DNA of 64,000 nt from an uncultured Verrucomicrobia subdivision 3 bacterium (lineage in GTDB: Bacteria > Verrucomicrobiota > Verrucomicrobiia > Limisphaerales > UBA11358): the NCBI GenBank assembly GCA_903922735.1, contig CAIXUZ010000077.1, positions 1 through 64,000 on the forward strand. Direction: 5' to 3'. Below, piece after piece: positions 32,659 through 41,659 of this stretch. The first letter of the stretch is position 1, and the number at the start of each line of letters is the position of its first letter. The notes under the pieces were generated by a model, which was not told where the DNA came from, did no database searches, and was given only the letters and a program-made list of their open reading frames with translations. The position numbers and the translations under genes were made by a program.

Positions 32659-34485
32659 TTATTGGGGCTTGGCCGGGGCCGCTGAGGCTTCCGGCTTTTT
32701 ACCCTTCACCTCAATGTAAAGGTCGCGCAGTTGCTTGGGCGAAACTTGTGACGGCGAATCCGTCATCAAGCAAGTGCCTTTCGCGGTCTTCGGGAAGGCG
32801 ATGACGTCGCGGATGCTGGACGTGCCGCAGAGAATCGCGATCAAGCGGTCAAAGCCCAGCGCGATACCGCCATGCGGCGGCGCGCCGTATTTGAAAGCGT
32901 CAAGCATGTAGCCGAAGCGCAGCTTCGTTTCCTCCGGCGGAATGGCGAGCAGTTCCTCGAAAATGGTTTTCTGGACGTCCGGTTGGTGGATACGAATGGA
33001 ACCGCCGCCGAGTTCGACGCCGTTCACGACAACATCGTAATGCTGGCCACGGACTTTCTTGGGGTCGGTCTTAAGCAACGGGATGTCTTCCGTGACCGGC
33101 GCGGTGAAGGGATGATGGCTGGAATACCAGCGGTTCTGTTCGCGGTCGAATCCGAGCAACGGAAATTCAATGACCCAGAGGAAATTGAACTGGTCGGCTG
33201 GAATGGTGAGTTTGCCCTGAGACTTCAGCACGTCGGCGCAGTAAAGACGAATCTTGCCGAGAATTTCGCAAGCATTCAGCCATTGATCGGCGGCGAAGAG
33301 AATCAAGTCGCCCTCCTGAATCGAAAGCTTCGTGGTAAGCGCCGCCTTCTCGGCTTCGCTGAAGAATTTCACGATGGGCGATTTCCACTCGCCGTTCTCA
33401 ACCTTGATGAAGGCGAGTCCTTTCGCGCCAAAGCTCTTGGCGTATTCGGTCATCGTCTCAATCTGGCCTTGGGTCGCGCCCGCCATGCCTTTGGCATTGA
33501 GTGCCTTCACCACGCCGCCATTGGCGATGGTGCCGCTAAACACCTTGAACGTGCTGGCGCGAAAATCCTCCGTCATGTCCACCAGCTCCATGGCGAAGCG
33601 CGTGTCCGGTTTGTCAATGCCGTAGCGGTTCAGCGCTTCCTCGAAGCTGATGCGCTTGAACGGCGTGGGAATTTCAATGTTCAGCGCGGTTTTCCAGACG
33701 CGCTTGAGCAAACCTTCGATGAGCGCGTAAATATCTTCGCGGTCAATAAAACTCATCTCGATATCCACCTGGGTGAATTCCGGCTGGCGGTCGGCGCGCA
33801 AATCCTCATCGCGATAGCAACGGGCGAGCTGGAAATATTTTTCCACGCCGGCGACCATCAAAATTTGTTTGAACTGCTGGGGCGATTGCGGGAGCGCGTA
33901 GAACGTGCCGGCCTCGCGGCGGTTCGGCACGAGAAATTCGCGCGCGCCTTCGGGCGTGGACTTGAAGAGCGTGGGCGTTTCCACTTCGAGGAATCCCTGT
34001 TCGTCCATGTAGCTGCGTGTGGCGATGGCAACCTTGCTACGAACCTTCAGGTTGCGCGCCATTTCGGGACGGCGCAGGTCAAGATAGCGATATTGCAGGC
34101 GCAGTTCCTCATTCACCTTGTTGGCGACTTCGGGGTCGTCCACCGGGAACGGCAGGACTTCTGCCATGTTCAAGACTTCAAGCGCGGTCATGCCGACTTC
34201 GACTTCGCCGGTGGGAATCTTGGCGTTGTTCGTGCCGGCGGGACGATGGCGGACTTTGCCCGTGAGGCTCACGACACATTCGCTGCGGAGCGACGCGGCC
34301 TGCGCGAATAGTTCCGGCGTCAGATCCGACGGGTCGAACACCGTTTGCGTGCGGCCTTCGCGGTCGCGGATGTCGATGAAGATGAGGCCGCCGAGGTCGC
34401 GGCGGGAATGAACCCAGCCGGAAAGCGTGACGGTCTGCCCGATGTGTGACGGGCGCAGTTCGTTGCAATGATGCGTGCGTTTCAT
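32659..34485 (-). CDS. aspS: Aspartyl-tRNA synthetase
   Basis: A 608-residue class II synthetase of the bacterial AspRS type with the extra GAD insertion domain. Visible are the OB-fold anticodon domain with VTLSGWVHSRRDLGG, motif 2 in FQLARCYRDEDLRADRQPEF-type sequence, the motif 3 GIALGFDRL near the end, and a lysine/alanine-rich tail. ATG at 34485 fits the family start; a TTG five codons upstream is less likely. Whether it also charges tRNA-Asn depends on the presence of asnS or gatCAB elsewhere. Confidence 0.96.
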   Translation of the reverse strand: MKRTHHCNELRPSHIGQTVTLSGWVHSRRDLGGLIFIDIRDREGRTQTVFDPSDLTPELFAQAASLRSECVVSLTGKVRHRPAGTNNAKIPTGEVEVGMTALEVLNMAEVLPFPVDDPEVANKVNEELRLQYRYLDLRRPEMARNLKVRSKVAIATRSYMDEQGFLEVETPTLFKSTPEGAREFLVPNRREAGTFYALPQSPQQFKQILMVAGVEKYFQLARCYRDEDLRADRQPEFTQVDIEMSFIDREDIYALIEGLLKRVWKTALNIEIPTPFKRISFEEALNRYGIDKPDTRFAMELVDMTEDFRASTFKVFSGTIANGGVVKALNAKGMAGATQGQIETMTEYAKSFGAKGLAFIKVENGEWKSPIVKFFSEAEKAALTTKLSIQEGDLILFAADQWLNACEILGKIRLYCADVLKSQGKLTIPADQFNFLWVIEFPLLGFDREQNRWYSSHHPFTAPVTEDIPLLKTDPKKVRGQHYDVVVNGVELGGGSIRIHQPDVQKTIFEELLAIPPEETKLRFGYMLDAFKYGAPPHGGIALGFDRLIAILCGTSSIRDVIAFPKTAKGTCLMTDSPSQVSPKQLRDLYIEVKGKKPEASAAPAKPQ

Positions 34486-34562
34486 GAAATTATTCGCCAA
34501 AGCGAATGTAGATTGTGGCTGCGAAACCGGCGGATTTCAAAGAGAAATTTCGCCGACTACGG

Positions 34563-36536
34563 TCAATGCGCTTTGGCGACCACGCCGCGTTTCTTTTCCT
34601 TTTCCGGATCGAACCGGTCGATCTGCACCGGGATGACAAACGGATTGGACAACGTCTTGATGCGGGCGAAGCCGACGTCCTGGGCGCGGATCAGTGAATG
34701 GGTGAAGTCGCCGAAGTCGTAGTATCTGGCGAGTTCGCCGATCTCGTGGTGGTTGTTGAGGTGCGAGACGATGATGTTTTCCGTATTCGCCAGAATGTTG
34801 GGATGAATGGAGGAAACTTCCTGCGTGGCGTAAACAATGGCGAGCCGCGCCTTAGCACCTTCCTTGGCGATGGTCGGCCAGATCTCCGTGAGCGCCTCGT
34901 GACGGCCAATGATGTTATGCGCCTCCTCGACATAGATGACGATGTGCGGCGCATGCTGGCCGGCGTTGAACGTGGCCATCGAGCAGCGCAAAATGTGGCG
35001 GGCGATGCGCTTGCCCAAACGCTCGCGCTGCACCGGGTCGCCAACGGATAAATCGAGGATGACGATCTTGCCATTCGCCAGGTGCTGGTAAATCTCGTCA
35101 CAGACATCGGTGCTGCGGTTGGGCGCATGGTAATCCTTGAACGGCTGGAGCAGCCGGTAGCCGGGGATGTAGCCGCCTTGATCGTTTTTCTGGAGCAGCA
35201 GGTTGATCAGGACGTTGGTATCCGGCTCGACCCAGGAACCACCGGTGCTGGTGATGAGCTCGTCCTGAATCTGCCGCACGAGCTGAAACCACTCGAACAT
35301 CTGCGGCGCGGTCAGGCCATTGGCGGGATCCACCGAGGGATTGACCTTGTTGCGGATGCCGGGGTTGACCTCAAAGACAAATTTGAAACCGGCCGGCAAT
35401 TCATAGCCCGCCCGGGCCAGCACCGCCCGATAGGCGGCGAGCTTGAGGTCGTGCAGCGCCGAGCGGCGCTGAAATTCGTAGTCGCTGCTGCAATCCTCCC
35501 GGTTCGGCCCGTCAAAATCCATGCTCAAGAACGCCTCAAGATCGGCCGTGCGGGGAATTTTGCTGGCCTCAATCAATCCCCGCAGCGTGCTATGGCCTTC
35601 GGAAACCTGGTGGAAAAAATTATTCAGAATCAACTCAAACCCCGGAGTCGGAATCATCCGGTAGCGGATGGTGGCGCCGGGAAAAACCTCGGCCAGCGAA
35701 CCTTTGTCCTGCTGGTTGGCGTTGGCGTATTCGCCATTCAAGTCATAGATAATCTGACCGATCTTAAGCTTGAAATCGCTGCTCGTGTGCTTCACGACGG
35801 AAACCAGCTGCTTGACCGTGTTAGATTTGCCCGTGCGCGTCATGCCGAACACCGCCGTGCGGCGGGCAAGAAAATCCACGGCGTTCAGATGAAACACCGC
35901 CCGGCTCGCCGCCTCGCCGCGATGCAACCGGTCGGTGGAAGAAAAGCGGACCGTGCCGATGGGAAACCGCGGCAAATCACCCTCCAGACCGAGCCGCCGG
36001 GCTTCTTCGCGCGACGACGCGAGCCGTTCGGGGCTGATGTAGTTGACAATCAGTTCCAACGCCGCACCTTCGGGGCGATACACCGCCAGCCCCGCCGCGC
36101 AGGAATAGGATTCGACATCGCAGCCCAGCCGCAACTGGCCGTGGGCCAAATAAAACTGCCCCAGCACGCGGCATTGCAGACCGCCCAATTGAAATTGCTC
36201 CGCAGCCAGATCGCTGAACGCGTCGCCCGCGGCGGACTCCGCCGGGCGCTGTTTAAGTTTTTCCACCTTCAGACCCGCCACGACATCGTTCGCCGGCAGC
36301 GGCGCCGCGCCGGTGACGCGGAGCAGGAGGATTTCGCCCGTCACTTTATGAGAATCCACCGGAGCCGCGATCAGAAAACAGTTTTGCGGCACTCCGCGCG
36401 CGCTGGCCTTCCAATCGTCCCGCGTCAGCACCAGCGCCTGCTCGTAATCGACGTTGCAGAGCCAGCCGACGAATTGTTTTTTCTGGATCAGTTGCGCCAG
36501 CGGATCCGGCGATGGAGCTTCAGCGGGTTTGGACAT
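34563..36536 (-). CDS. HerA-like / DUF87 P-loop ATPase
   Basis: A 657-residue protein of the HerA-FtsK group. The N-terminal 200 residues form a beta-rich part that may be a HAS-barrel. Then come Walker A GMTRTGKSNTVK (near residue 231), a YDLNGEYAN motif, Walker B VIYVEEAHN (near 530), and the VYATQEVSSIHPNILANTENI sensor region. HerA proteins are hexameric DNA translocases that work with a nuclease such as NurA in end resection or with effectors in phage defence. The divergent neighbour is a DHH phosphoesterase. A chromosomal repair role and a defence role are both open. Confidence 0.85.
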   Translation of the reverse strand: MSKPAEAPSPDPLAQLIQKKQFVGWLCNVDYEQALVLTRDDWKASARGVPQNCFLIAAPVDSHKVTGEILLLRVTGAAPLPANDVVAGLKVEKLKQRPAESAAGDAFSDLAAEQFQLGGLQCRVLGQFYLAHGQLRLGCDVESYSCAAGLAVYRPEGAALELIVNYISPERLASSREEARRLGLEGDLPRFPIGTVRFSSTDRLHRGEAASRAVFHLNAVDFLARRTAVFGMTRTGKSNTVKQLVSVVKHTSSDFKLKIGQIIYDLNGEYANANQQDKGSLAEVFPGATIRYRMIPTPGFELILNNFFHQVSEGHSTLRGLIEASKIPRTADLEAFLSMDFDGPNREDCSSDYEFQRRSALHDLKLAAYRAVLARAGYELPAGFKFVFEVNPGIRNKVNPSVDPANGLTAPQMFEWFQLVRQIQDELITSTGGSWVEPDTNVLINLLLQKNDQGGYIPGYRLLQPFKDYHAPNRSTDVCDEIYQHLANGKIVILDLSVGDPVQRERLGKRIARHILRCSMATFNAGQHAPHIVIYVEEAHNIIGRHEALTEIWPTIAKEGAKARLAIVYATQEVSSIHPNILANTENIIVSHLNNHHEIGELARYYDFGDFTHSLIRAQDVGFARIKTLSNPFVIPVQIDRFDPEKEKKRGVVAKAH

Positions 36537-36653
36537 GAAATTAGCCTGGTTGATTTGTGCGTCAGCTTGGCGGCAACCGCAGTGGTAATCAAAGTTTTTT
36601 TGCGAGTAATTCCCCGCTCGCCATGCGCGACAGGCTGAACTAACTTGGCGGCC

Positions 36654-37589
36654 ATGTTAACTTTGCCCAAGCCGGAAGTGATCCTCACGCACGAAAGCGA
36701 CCTCGACGGTTTTGTCGCCGGCTTGCTGCTGCAACGGCTGGCAAAACATCTCCACGGCGAAACCATTCCGCTGCAGGCCTACCACTACAATTACTGGAAG
36801 CTGCGCGATCTGCGCGAGCGCGCCGCGTGGGTGACGGACTTCACATTTGAACCGCGCCTCGACAAGCCCGGCTGGCTGGTGGTGGATCATCACGTCACCG
36901 AAACGCCCGCCAAAAACGCCCGGCTCCAACACGACGTGAACAAATCCGCCGGGCTGCTCTGCTACGAACTCTGCCAGCAGCACGGCCTCGGCTCGCCCGC
37001 GCTGGACCGCATCGTCCACCTGAACAACGTGGCGGACCTGTTTCTGGAAAACGACGCGGATTTCGAAGTGGCGGGAGATTACGCCGGGCTGGTGAAGGTT
37101 TACCAATTCTGGAATCTCTACACGCTGCTTGAAGGGGAGCTGGAAAAACTGACCGACCATCCGTTGCTGGAAGTGATGGCGGCGAAGCGCCGGGTGGAAG
37201 ACCCCATCGGCCTGGAATGGAGCAAAAAACACATCACGGAAATCTCGCCCGCGCTCGGCTATGTGGACACCATCATCGGCAACACCAACCAGATTGTTCA
37301 CCAGATGCTCGAACGCGGCGTGACGAAATATCCGGCGCTCGTGACCCTGTTCCGCCGGTCGAACGCGATTTTTGCCAGCTTCCGCAGCCGCAATGGCGAC
37401 GCGCTCAAGCTCGCCGCGAAATTTCAGGGCGGCGGCCATGCGAACGCAGCGGGGGCCATTCTGCCGAAGTCCGTGCGGACGGTGGAGGACGGCGTGGAAT
37501 TTCTCCGGCAGATGCTCAACCCGAAACCCCAGTCGAGCCTGAACAATCTTGAAAGTTTGTTTGCCGGGCTGGATGTCGGGAAGAAGTAA
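36654..37589 (+). CDS. DHH/DHHA1-family phosphoesterase (RecJ/NrnA-like)
   Basis: A 311-residue protein with DHH motifs: THESDLDGFVAG (motif I acids) near residue 14, WLVVDHH (the DHH motif) near residue 80, and a C-terminal DHHA1 domain with the FQGGGHANAAGA signature near residue 262. Such enzymes degrade single-stranded DNA, nanoRNA or cyclic dinucleotides with manganese. ATG at 36654 is preferred over the TTG at 36645. It is divergent from the HerA-like gene with 117 bp between the starts, so both may share regulatory sequence. Confidence 0.82.
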   Translation: MLTLPKPEVILTHESDLDGFVAGLLLQRLAKHLHGETIPLQAYHYNYWKLRDLRERAAWVTDFTFEPRLDKPGWLVVDHHVTETPAKNARLQHDVNKSAGLLCYELCQQHGLGSPALDRIVHLNNVADLFLENDADFEVAGDYAGLVKVYQFWNLYTLLEGELEKLTDHPLLEVMAAKRRVEDPIGLEWSKKHITEISPALGYVDTIIGNTNQIVHQMLERGVTKYPALVTLFRRSNAIFASFRSRNGDALKLAAKFQGGGHANAAGAILPKSVRTVEDGVEFLRQMLNPKPQSSLNNLESLFAGLDVGKK

Positions 37590-37708
37590 TGAAGCAAAAT
37601 CAATTGGAGCCTTCCCGACGCGTATTCATTGCTCATTTCTCGACAGATTTATGATGGACAGAATTTTGCGACCAGAATAGAGTCGCATCATGAAACCAGA
37701 TAGACCAC

Positions 37709-37722
37709 AAACCTGCAGGTTT
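37709..37722. promoter_or_regulatory. Perfect 14-bp palindrome
   Basis: AAACCTGCAGGTTT, about 20 bp before the start codon of the small membrane protein gene, in an AT-richer intergenic stretch (37590-37742) with no gene. It may be an operator; no regulator is recognisable nearby. Confidence 0.4.
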
Positions 37723-37742
37723 ACCTAGATGTTAGACATCGT

Positions 37743-38057
37743 ATGAGCATCAAACTACGCTACTCGCTCCTGTTCGTAGGCTGTATTGCTCATGCTGGTT
37801 TTTTGGCACTGACTTTGGCTCACGACTTTTGGAGCGAAGCGTTGTCACGTATTCTTTGGCCCGGTGTGTTCTATCCGGTTTGGTGGGCTTTGATACTTAT
37901 TTGGCCGGCTTGGTGTGGTGTGCTTTGGAAGTTTGGCGCAAAAGAAAACCGAGCTTTGGGCGTTTTTGTTCCCATTGTCTTTGGCTTGATTATTATGTTG
38001 CGCGTGCTTGGCTACCTTTGGTTTTGGTTGGCCGTAAACACCGGAGGATTTCATTGA
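37743..38057 (+). CDS. Small three-helix membrane protein, unknown function
   Basis: A 104-residue, strongly hydrophobic protein with about three transmembrane segments (residues about 7-25, 38-60 and 74-97), rich in tryptophan. Codon use and base composition are more AT-rich than the neighbours. The start is preceded by GTTAGAC (37731-37737), which fits the integron core-site pattern GTTRRRY. I do not recognise a family. It may be an acquired gene. Confidence 0.55.
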   Translation: MSIKLRYSLLFVGCIAHAGFLALTLAHDFWSEALSRILWPGVFYPVWWALILIWPAWCGVLWKFGAKENRALGVFVPIVFGLIIMLRVLGYLWFWLAVNTGGFH

Positions 38058-38113
38058 CCAGCCGCTAATATGGAGATAAGCCCCAAACGCTATTTTCATT
38101 TTCCCTCGTTGCC

Positions 38114-39064
38114 ATGAAAACCCTCCTGCTGCTCCCTTTGATTCTGCTCCCGCTGGTGGCAAACGCCGCCGAACCAGCCAACCACGCCGAGCTGCTTAAA
38201 AAGATTCCGGATGAATTTATCACCCGCGTCGGCGGCGCATTGCCCGATAAGAACGGGTTCGTCGGGCACAACCATTCCGGTTTCAAGGGCAGCGCCTTTC
38301 AGCGCGGCGCAACGCTGACGCTGGCCATCGCGGTGGCGCGCGGGGACCGGAAGCGCGCCGAGGATTGCTGGCGGGCCGTCGAGGCGACTTTCGCCCGGCA
38401 GAAGGAAGCGGGACACTTTGGCGATCCGCCCACCAGCGTGGCCTTCTGGCTTTGCGAACTATGCCGGTCGCTTTTGGTCGTGCAGCAAAGTCCGCTGGCC
38501 AAGGATTACCAGGACCGGATTGCCAACCTCCTGCCCAAGCTTCGCAAGGCTGCCGACTGGCTGGCAACCCAACAGGCAACGCTGATCAAGGCCGATGGCG
38601 ACACGCCCAACCGCCTGCTCTTCTCGGCCGAGGCCTTTGGCTTTGCGGGAATCCTCCTGCAAGACGAAAAACTGGTCGCCGTCGGCAAGGATTTCCTGAA
38701 CCGCAGCCTGAAACTTTATCGGGATGAGGACGGCGTGTTTCTGGAACACGGCGGGGGCGACTCCAGCTATCAGGCGGTGAATCTTCTCCGACTGCAGGAA
38801 ATCGTGATTCATTTTCCTGATCCCAAGCTGGAAGCTGTGATCCACAAAGGCATGAAGTGGGAACTCACCCGCATCGCGGCGGATGGAACGGTCAGCACCG
38901 AAGGCAACACCCGCGTCCGTCCCGGCGGCGAGAAGTTCATGGGGACCGAGAAACAGGTCAACATTGGCGAAATCACGCTGGCGCTCCTCTATTTCCACCT
39001 CCGCACCGGCGATGCCGAGGCCCTGGCGGCGGCTCAACGGGTTCGGAGCCATTACACCAAATAG
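38114..39064 (+). CDS. Secreted protein with helical (alpha/alpha-barrel-like) domain
   Basis: A 316-residue protein with a clear signal peptide (TLLLLPLILLPLVANA, cleavage near residue 19). The mature part is helical, with segments GFKGSAFQRGATLTLAIAVA, FWLCELCRSLLVV and a VFLEHGGGDSSYQAVNL block containing acidic and histidine residues. The pattern resembles the alpha/alpha-toroid of polysaccharide lyases and some glycoside hydrolases, but no exact family can be named. The export signal fits a periplasmic or extracellular carbohydrate role; this is inference. Confidence 0.72.
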   Translation: MKTLLLLPLILLPLVANAAEPANHAELLKKIPDEFITRVGGALPDKNGFVGHNHSGFKGSAFQRGATLTLAIAVARGDRKRAEDCWRAVEATFARQKEAGHFGDPPTSVAFWLCELCRSLLVVQQSPLAKDYQDRIANLLPKLRKAADWLATQQATLIKADGDTPNRLLFSAEAFGFAGILLQDEKLVAVGKDFLNRSLKLYRDEDGVFLEHGGGDSSYQAVNLLRLQEIVIHFPDPKLEAVIHKGMKWELTRIAADGTVSTEGNTRVRPGGEKFMGTEKQVNIGEITLALLYFHLRTGDAEALAAAQRVRSHYTK

Positions 39065-39374
39065 CCGGGGCAGCCTTAATCGGACAACGTCCGGTCAAAT
39101 GGAAACTTCGTCGACAAGTAATCGGACCCCTTCTGATGAAAGGTTTTCGGCCAAAACCGCCAAATTTGGATTATTTTCGGGTTTGGACAGTCTTTCTCCC
39201 AGCATTGGGCGCAAACTGGCTGGGTGTGAGTCGGCTCCACCCTAACCCCCCTACACCTTTGGCAGAGATTTCTTTCAGGATTATGCCAACTGTCACTTTT
39301 TGACCACTTCCAGGGTTGAAAAGGGCAAAAACGGCATTTTTTAGCAGTTTTTTGCGTTTTTAAGCACTTATAAC
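39065..39374. other. Intergenic stretch without recognised gene
   Basis: This stretch between the secreted-protein gene and the 21-bp array has frequent stops in all frames. It has T-rich runs near 39340-39365, and I see no gene, strong promoter or terminator in it. Confidence 0.6.
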
Positions 39375-39620
39375 GTCATTTTAGACACTTCGATTGTCGT
39401 AATCGAAGTGTCTGGCGTCGCAAACGAGGTGTCTGATGTGAAGGCAGACAACTCGATTTTCACGTCAGACGACTCTATTTCGAGGTTAGACACGTCTAAC
39501 GTGAGGTTAGACGACTCTTTTATCACGTCAGACAACTCGATTTTAGGGATAGACACCTCGATTTTGAGGTTAGACAACTCGAAGATGGCGGCAGAGGTGT
39601 CTGTCCCAAGGTCAGAGTGC
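39375..39620. repeat. 21-bp tandem repeat array (about 11.7 units)
   Basis: Eleven full 21-bp units and a partial twelfth follow each other without gaps, beginning at 39375, 39396, 39417 and so on to 39606. The core of a typical unit is GGTTAGACAACTCGATT. Some units carry the core in inverse orientation (GAAGTGTCT or GAGGTGTCT at 39405, 39426 and about 39597). Units 1 and 2 thereby form a perfect 13-bp inverted repeat. The period is seven codons and both strands stay open, giving 7-residue repeats such as TSDDSIS/RLDTSNV on the plus strand. No convincing start signal is seen, so coding is doubtful. Confidence 0.9.
39383..39413. repeat. Perfect hairpin within the 21-bp array
   Basis: AGACACTTCGATT (39383-39395) and AATCGAAGTGTCT (39401-39413) are exact reverse complements around the 5-nt loop GTCGT. 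The hairpin arises from one unit and its inverted neighbour. Confidence 0.9.
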
Positions 39621-39766
39621 GGTGCCCTGGGTGAATAATCTTGAATGAAATCCGCCCGTCCGCTTTCATCAGCCCATGATCCAAGCCGCAGATAAAAAAT
39701 CCAGCCGTGCACCGGGTCGGGCAGGCTCTGCGGGCTAACAACCGTATTAGGCCGCTTCCAACGCCA

Positions 39767-40141
39767 ATGAGTGATTCCGTGCTCCAGAAGTTTTTGGCAG
39801 AGATGCCGGACTTGCCAGATTTCATCGGCATTCCGACGGTTGGAGTGCATACTCGCGGTGGCTGGCAGTCCACGCCGCTGCATGTTGCCGCAGTGCGCGG
39901 AGACGTTGCTGCTATCGCTGCGTTGCTTGATGCAGGAGCAGACATTCAGAGTCGAGGTGAACACGGCTATAGCCCATTGCATGAGGCTGTCGAGCAGGGG
40001 CACATTGAGGCAGTCAGACTTTTGCTTGAGCGTGGCGCGTCAGTCATCGCCACCAATGACGACGGATACACGCCGGTTCAGACGGCACAAATCCTGAAGG
40101 AGGATGAAATTGAGAGAGTATTACAAAGTCACGCGGCCTAA
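39767..40141 (+). CDS. Ankyrin-repeat protein
   Basis: A 124-residue protein with about two and a half ankyrin repeats: STPLHVAAVRGDVAAIAALLDAGADI (from about residue 35), then YSPLHEAVEQGHIEAVRLLLERGA, then a third partial repeat with YTPVQTAQ. These are protein-binding modules; a partner is not evident. ATG at 39767 is chosen since the frame upstream is not ankyrin-like. The stop lies within GCCTAAC, which fits the integron attC half-site RYYYAAC, and ATTAGGC lies 20 bp before the start. This hints at a former gene cassette. Confidence 0.75.
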   Translation: MSDSVLQKFLAEMPDLPDFIGIPTVGVHTRGGWQSTPLHVAAVRGDVAAIAALLDAGADIQSRGEHGYSPLHEAVEQGHIEAVRLLLERGASVIATNDDGYTPVQTAQILKEDEIERVLQSHAA

Positions 40142-40206
40142 CAACCTGACCGACTGCAAACGCTAGTTCCCTTTCCCGCCATTGACCGGTGGCGCTTATC
40201 TGGTGT

Positions 40207-40238
40207 CATTCCCGATTTGCGATTTTTAAATTTTTCCC
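40207..40238. repeat. Heptamer array k (upstream of rph)
   Basis: Degenerate units CCCGATT, TGCGATT, TTTAAAT with a 7-bp period, just before the rph start. This is the weakest of the heptamer sites. Confidence 0.45.
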
Positions 40239-40250
40239 TAACATCCCGCC

Positions 40251-40988
<738 letters not shown>

Positions 40989-41001
40989 AATCATATTGAC
41001 C

Positions 41002-41658
41002 ATGGCAAAAAAAGTTCGTCGCAAAACTCACCCCGTGCCGCCCGCGACCCGGCTGCTGCTCATCCGCCACGGCGAAGTGGAGGCGCGTTACCAGGGCATT
41101 TTCGGCGGGCGCATTGACATGAACCTTTCCCCGCGCGGCAAACGGCAGGCGAAAATCCTCGCGGACTATCTGCGCGCGAAAACCATTGATGCGATTTATG
41201 CCAGCCCGATGAAGCGCGTCCAGCAGACGCTGGCGCCAACCTTAAAACGGAGCCGACACCAGCAGAAGATTTTCGACGGCCTGCGCGAGGTGGATTTCGG
41301 CGACTGGACCGGCCACGGCTGGGCGGCGGTGCGGGAGAAATTCGGCTTTCCCGAACACGAATGGCTGGAGCAGATTGAAAATCCCGGCGCCCCAAACGGC
41401 GAAAACAGCCGGACGTTCCGCGCCCGCGTGGAGCCATGCCTGCGCGAAATCCTCCGCAAGCATGCCGGCGAAAACGTGGCCATCTTCTGTCATGGAGGCG
41501 TCGTCCGCGTCGCGCTTTCCATCCTGCTGAACCTGCCGCTTCCGCAGATGAGATCGTTCGATGTTGAATACGCCAGCATCACCCAGGTCGCCCTGCATCC
41601 GCACATGGCGGAAGTAGAGCTGCTGAATTTCACGCCGTGGCGCGACCTCGTGGCCTGA
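41002..41658 (+). CDS. Histidine phosphatase (phosphoglycerate mutase-like)
   Basis: A 218-residue member of the histidine phosphatase branch. The phospho-histidine lies in LLIRHGEVEARYQG (RHG motif, near residue 20), followed by LSPRGKRQAKILADYL, the YASPMKRVQQT block, the DFGDWTGHGW acid region, and the second catalytic histidine in IFCHGGVVRVAL. It resembles CobC/GpmB-type phosphatases; substrate unknown. ATG at 41002 is chosen because the frame upstream overlaps rph. Its stop is 1 bp before the prmA ATG. Confidence 0.85.
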   Translation: MAKKVRRKTHPVPPATRLLLIRHGEVEARYQGIFGGRIDMNLSPRGKRQAKILADYLRAKTIDAIYASPMKRVQQTLAPTLKRSRHQQKIFDGLREVDFGDWTGHGWAAVREKFGFPEHEWLEQIENPGAPNGENSRTFRARVEPCLREILRKHAGENVAIFCHGGVVRVALSILLNLPLPQMRSFDVEYASITQVALHPHMAEVELLNFTPWRDLVA

Positions 41659-41659
41659 A

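Noticed and set aside
35082-36638. A 518-codon frame opposite the HerA-like gene
   Set aside because: Same reason: the HerA-like protein has clear Walker motifs, and the antisense frame shows none.
39375-39620. CRISPR array
   Set aside because: Units are contiguous 21-mers with no spacers and no cas genes nearby.
39408-39638. Open frame through the 21-bp array as a gene
   Set aside because: Both strands are open only because the period is a multiple of three; no ribosome binding site or conserved flank is visible.
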